From Candidatus Tayloriibacteriota bacterium (GTDB taxonomy: Bacteria > Patescibacteriota > Minisyncoccia > Phycocordibacterales > JARIHA01): a stretch of 7,591 nucleotides of DNA. The notes under the pieces are model-generated. The model saw only the letters and a program-made list of their open reading frames with translations. It was not told the origin of the DNA and did not search any database. Below are positions 6,342 through 7,591 of this stretch, piece after piece. The translations under genes were made by a program, and so were the position numbers. Within the stretch, counting starts at the first letter, position 1. Every line of letters begins with the position of its first letter. The stretch covers positions 1 through 7,591 of the forward strand of contig JARIHA010000040.1 of NCBI GenBank assembly GCA_029288475.1. Direction: 5' to 3'.

Positions 6342-6739
6342 TTGTTATTTGGATTTAAAGATAGCTTGATGGGACTCGCAATCTGTTCCGTTAAATTCTT
6401 TATATCGGCAGAATCAGTAAGAAAAATACCCTTGTTTGGCTGGAGGGTATACATGGTGACATGTGTCGGCGGATACTCAATATTAAGCTCATACTTTTTA
6501 TTAAGAAAAGTGAAGAATTTATCAAGGTTTGAAATTTCGCACATTACAACTACAGATTTTCTTTCATTTTCTTCTACAAATCTAAATTCATCACGGTAAC
6601 GAGCTAGTTCAACGGGAGTATGCTGTGTAAAAGCACAAAAATCTTCTATGACACTGCTCACAAAATTTGGAATCTGCACCTTATTCTTTTCAACAATTTT
6701 TCCAATACACACAAGACTCACATGAAAATTATCTTTCAA
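6335..6739 (-). pseudogene. 2H phosphoesterase-like protein, main part of a frameshifted gene
   Basis: This frame gives 134 residues but has only a TTG (6737-6739) near its beginning, with a TAG three codons further upstream. Two H-x-S/T motifs, F-H-V-S-L at its residues 5-9 and T-H-V-T-M at 92-96, are 87 residues apart. This is the mark of the 2H (LigT-like) phosphoesterase superfamily, whose two His residues cleave cyclic phosphates or 2',5' phosphodiester links. In intact members the first motif is about 40 residues from the N-terminus, whereas here it is at residue 6. The missing part lies just upstream in another frame (6736-6858). Joining them with one extra base in the A-run at 6738-6740 gives a 174-residue protein of normal shape. 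The gene follows yjjX and ends at the shared terminator. It may be a true lesion, an assembly error, or a shortened protein from the TTG. The 2H call rests on the paired motifs only. Confidence 0.68.
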
Positions 6740-6858
6740 AGAAGGCTATTCCCATTCACTTCTATGCTTTTTGGCAAATCGCTAAAAAAGACCGGGAGAC
6801 CAATCGTATCGCCTCCTATCTCATATTTCTCCCCATCACAAATATATTTTCTGTTCAT
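6736..6858 (-). CDS. 40-codon N-terminal piece of the frameshifted 2H phosphoesterase-like gene
   Basis: ATG 6858 opens 40 codons ending in TGA at 6736-6738. The ATG lies 9 nt after the yjjX stop, the tight spacing seen for the other genes in this window, which suggests that it is the real start of the next gene. Residues 20-40 (GLPVFFSDLPKSIEVNGNSL and one more Leu) read straight into LKDNFHVSLV of the following frame and would supply the missing first strand of a 2H phosphoesterase. The TGA overlaps the TTG of the downstream frame by two bases, so restart of translation there is possible. As a free 40-residue peptide it shows no recognisable feature of its own. Confidence 0.6.
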   Translation of the reverse strand: MNRKYICDGEKYEIGGDTIGLPVFFSDLPKSIEVNGNSLL

Positions 6859-6867
6859 AATATTTAA

Positions 6868-7401
6868 TTAATAATGTTCCGAATTCTCAAGATGCATAAG
6901 CGCCATCATGATAGCCCCCCTGTTATACTCTGTGCGATTGGTTCTCCCTTTGGTAAAAAGTCCAACAAGACCCTCCTCTTCTCCCAACTTTTCATTGGAA
7001 GTAAAGCCGGCTGCCTTCATAGCCTGACTTCCATCTAAGCCTTTATGCAAAATTCCCTCAATCGCTTTTTTAGGCCACTCGCAAGCTTGCGATAGACCCA
7101 AGTGTATTTTCTCTCCATCATAAATCGCACACACTGCAACTTCCATGTACCCTGACTTTGTCTGCGGCACGTTCATCAAACCACTCTCAATGCCAAAACC
7201 ATATTCATTTCCAACATATGCCTGCTTTGCCCTATTTACTGCACCTTCTACCGTTTCTTCGAGACTCTTTGGATGGCCAAACTCTTCAACTTTCACCGCG
7301 ATACCAGCAACTTCTGCGCCGTCAAACATTGGATAGTCTTTTAGCAGATGCGTAACCGCATTTACTTTTGTTTTATTTTTAGAACCGACGCCAATTTTCA
7401 T
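6868..7401 (-). CDS. yjjX: Inosine/xanthosine triphosphatase, DUF84/YjjX family
   Basis: A complete 177-residue protein, the usual length for this family. It hydrolyses deaminated purine nucleotides (ITP, XTP) to keep them out of RNA and DNA. The N-terminal nucleotide-binding loop is GSKNKTKVNAV (6-16). G-I-E-S-G at 70-74 carries the conserved acidic residue that binds metal. The C-terminal signature GLVGLFTKGRTNRTEYNRGAI (144-164) followed by MMALMHL is typical. It is less like the RdgB/HAM1 family, which has a different SGL-type motif. It starts the right-hand minus-strand unit and is followed after 9 nt by the 2H phosphoesterase-like gene, giving a possible nucleotide-cleaning pair. An extended -10 box ends only 6 nt before the ATG, so the message may be leaderless. 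An out-of-frame ATG at 7404-7406 is not the start. Confidence 0.87.
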   Translation of the reverse strand: MKIGVGSKNKTKVNAVTHLLKDYPMFDGAEVAGIAVKVEEFGHPKSLEETVEGAVNRAKQAYVGNEYGFGIESGLMNVPQTKSGYMEVAVCAIYDGEKIHLGLSQACEWPKKAIEGILHKGLDGSQAMKAAGFTSNEKLGEEEGLVGLFTKGRTNRTEYNRGAIMMALMHLENSEHY

Positions 7402-7407
7402 GCCATG

Positions 7408-7436
7408 AGTATAGCAAAGTTTGAGAATACCTAAAA
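7408..7436 (-). promoter_or_regulatory. Extended -10 promoter of yjjX, probably leaderless
   Basis: On the minus strand TGC-TATACT (the -10 hexamer is 7408-7413) matches five of six consensus bases plus the extended TGn. The -35 position at 17-bp spacing, TTTTAG, is weak, as is usual for extended -10 promoters. Initiation about 7 nt downstream of the hexamer falls on or next to the A of ATG 7401, leaving no room for a ribosome binding site. Confidence 0.55.
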
Positions 7437-7451
7437 GGAACCAGCGGTTCC
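7437..7451. promoter_or_regulatory. 15-bp perfect inverted repeat between divergent promoters
   Basis: GGAACC-AGC-GGTTCC is a 6-bp perfect inverted repeat with a 3-bp centre. It directly abuts the -35 position of the yjjX promoter and lies 22 bp upstream of the -35 of the divergent plus-strand promoter. No T-run follows on the plus strand; a short TTTT follows on the minus strand, but no gene upstream would need it as a terminator. An operator serving one or both promoters is the simplest reading. Confidence 0.45.
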
Positions 7452-7473
7452 ATAATCACTATACAATACACAC

Positions 7474-7502
7474 TTGACTTATATATATTTTAATGCTATT
7501 AT
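7474..7502 (+). promoter_or_regulatory. Strong sigma-70-type promoter for the right-edge gene
   Basis: TTGACT (7474-7479), a 17-bp spacer and TATTAT (7497-7502) are both five-of-six matches to consensus, and TGC before the -10 makes it an extended -10 as well. The start would be near 7509, giving a leader of about 39 nt before ATG 7548. Confidence 0.72.
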
Positions 7503-7547
7503 TAGAACGAAGACTTTTGACATAAACCCAAAAACGAAAGCTGAAAT

Positions 7548-7591
7548 ATGCCGCAAATAATCGTCCGCTACGACCCCAAACACATTCATCC
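7548..7591 (+). CDS. Start of an unidentified gene (cut by window edge)
   Basis: ATG 7548 opens a frame that stays open for the remaining 14 codons, beginning MPQIIVRYDPKHIH. It lies about 39 nt downstream of the strongest promoter in the window, which is the main support. A short purine run (GAAAG, 7535-7539) is the closest thing to a ribosome binding site here. Too little is visible to name a family: the MPxIxVxY opening recalls tautomerase-like proteins, but they need a catalytic Pro1 and more sequence to judge. It is divergent from yjjX and may share control through the 15-bp inverted repeat. Confidence 0.55.
   Translation, partial: MPQIIVRYDPKHIH

Noticed and set aside
6730..6745. Programmed -1 ribosomal frameshifting at the 2H gene
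   Set aside because: The zero-frame codons CTT CTT TGA do not form an X-XXY-YYZ slippery heptamer, and I see no strong downstream stem.
1..7591. Recoded TGA (Gly or Trp) as in some CPR lineages
   Set aside because: The orphan gene ends at TGA with a terminator right after it, and the long genes contain no internal TGA, so TGA acts as a stop.
1..7591. CRISPR array, tRNA or rRNA genes, insertion sequences, attachment sites
   Set aside because: No regularly spaced repeats, no cloverleaf or rRNA-like stretch, no transposase or integrase frames, and no terminal inverted repeats were found by reading both strands.

Overview
The window looks like part of a compact, AT-rich bacterial genome. The best guess is a Candidate Phyla Radiation (Patescibacteria) member. 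Supporting signs are very tight gene packing, no recognisable Shine-Dalgarno sequence before most starts, a surface protein whose N-terminus (short Lys-Gly-Phe leader, one hydrophobic helix, Pro/Thr linker) is common in that group, and two proteins with PEP-utiliser 'mobile' domains but no ATP-binding domain. TAA, TAG and TGA all act as stops, so the TGA=Gly code of some CPR lineages is not used. The lineage call is inference.

Layout. From 5753 leftward to the window edge runs one block of seven complete genes and one cut gene, all on the minus strand, with gaps of 5 to 27 nt. In transcription order: a membrane-anchored, probably exported protein with a duplicated domain; a PNPOx-like flavin split-barrel protein; two tandem paralogous PEP-utiliser swivelling-domain proteins (310 and 503 aa); a GNAT acetyltransferase; an alpha/beta hydrolase; and the N-terminal 107 residues of a nucleoside 2-deoxyribosyltransferase-like protein that runs off the left edge. 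Spacing suggests a single operon. Facing it across a 167-nt intergenic region with clustered palindromes is a plus-strand orphan gene (122 aa, no recognised family), which ends in a clear intrinsic terminator.

On the right, a second minus-strand unit reads from 7401: a DUF84/YjjX-type inosine/xanthosine triphosphatase followed by a two-histidine (2H) phosphoesterase-like gene. The latter appears broken by a one-base frameshift: its first 40 codons (6858 to 6736) lie in a different frame from the other 134. A 146-nt divergent region then holds two good extended -10 promoters around a 15-bp inverted repeat, and the start of a plus-strand gene cut by the right edge.

The genes do not form a pathway I can name. 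Nucleotide and phosphate chemistry recurs (YjjX, 2H phosphoesterase, deoxyribosyltransferase-like, phosphohistidine domains), and the long block adds acetyl-transfer, flavin and hydrolase enzymes. The least explained part is the tandem pair of phosphohistidine-domain proteins with no ATP-grasp partner in view.
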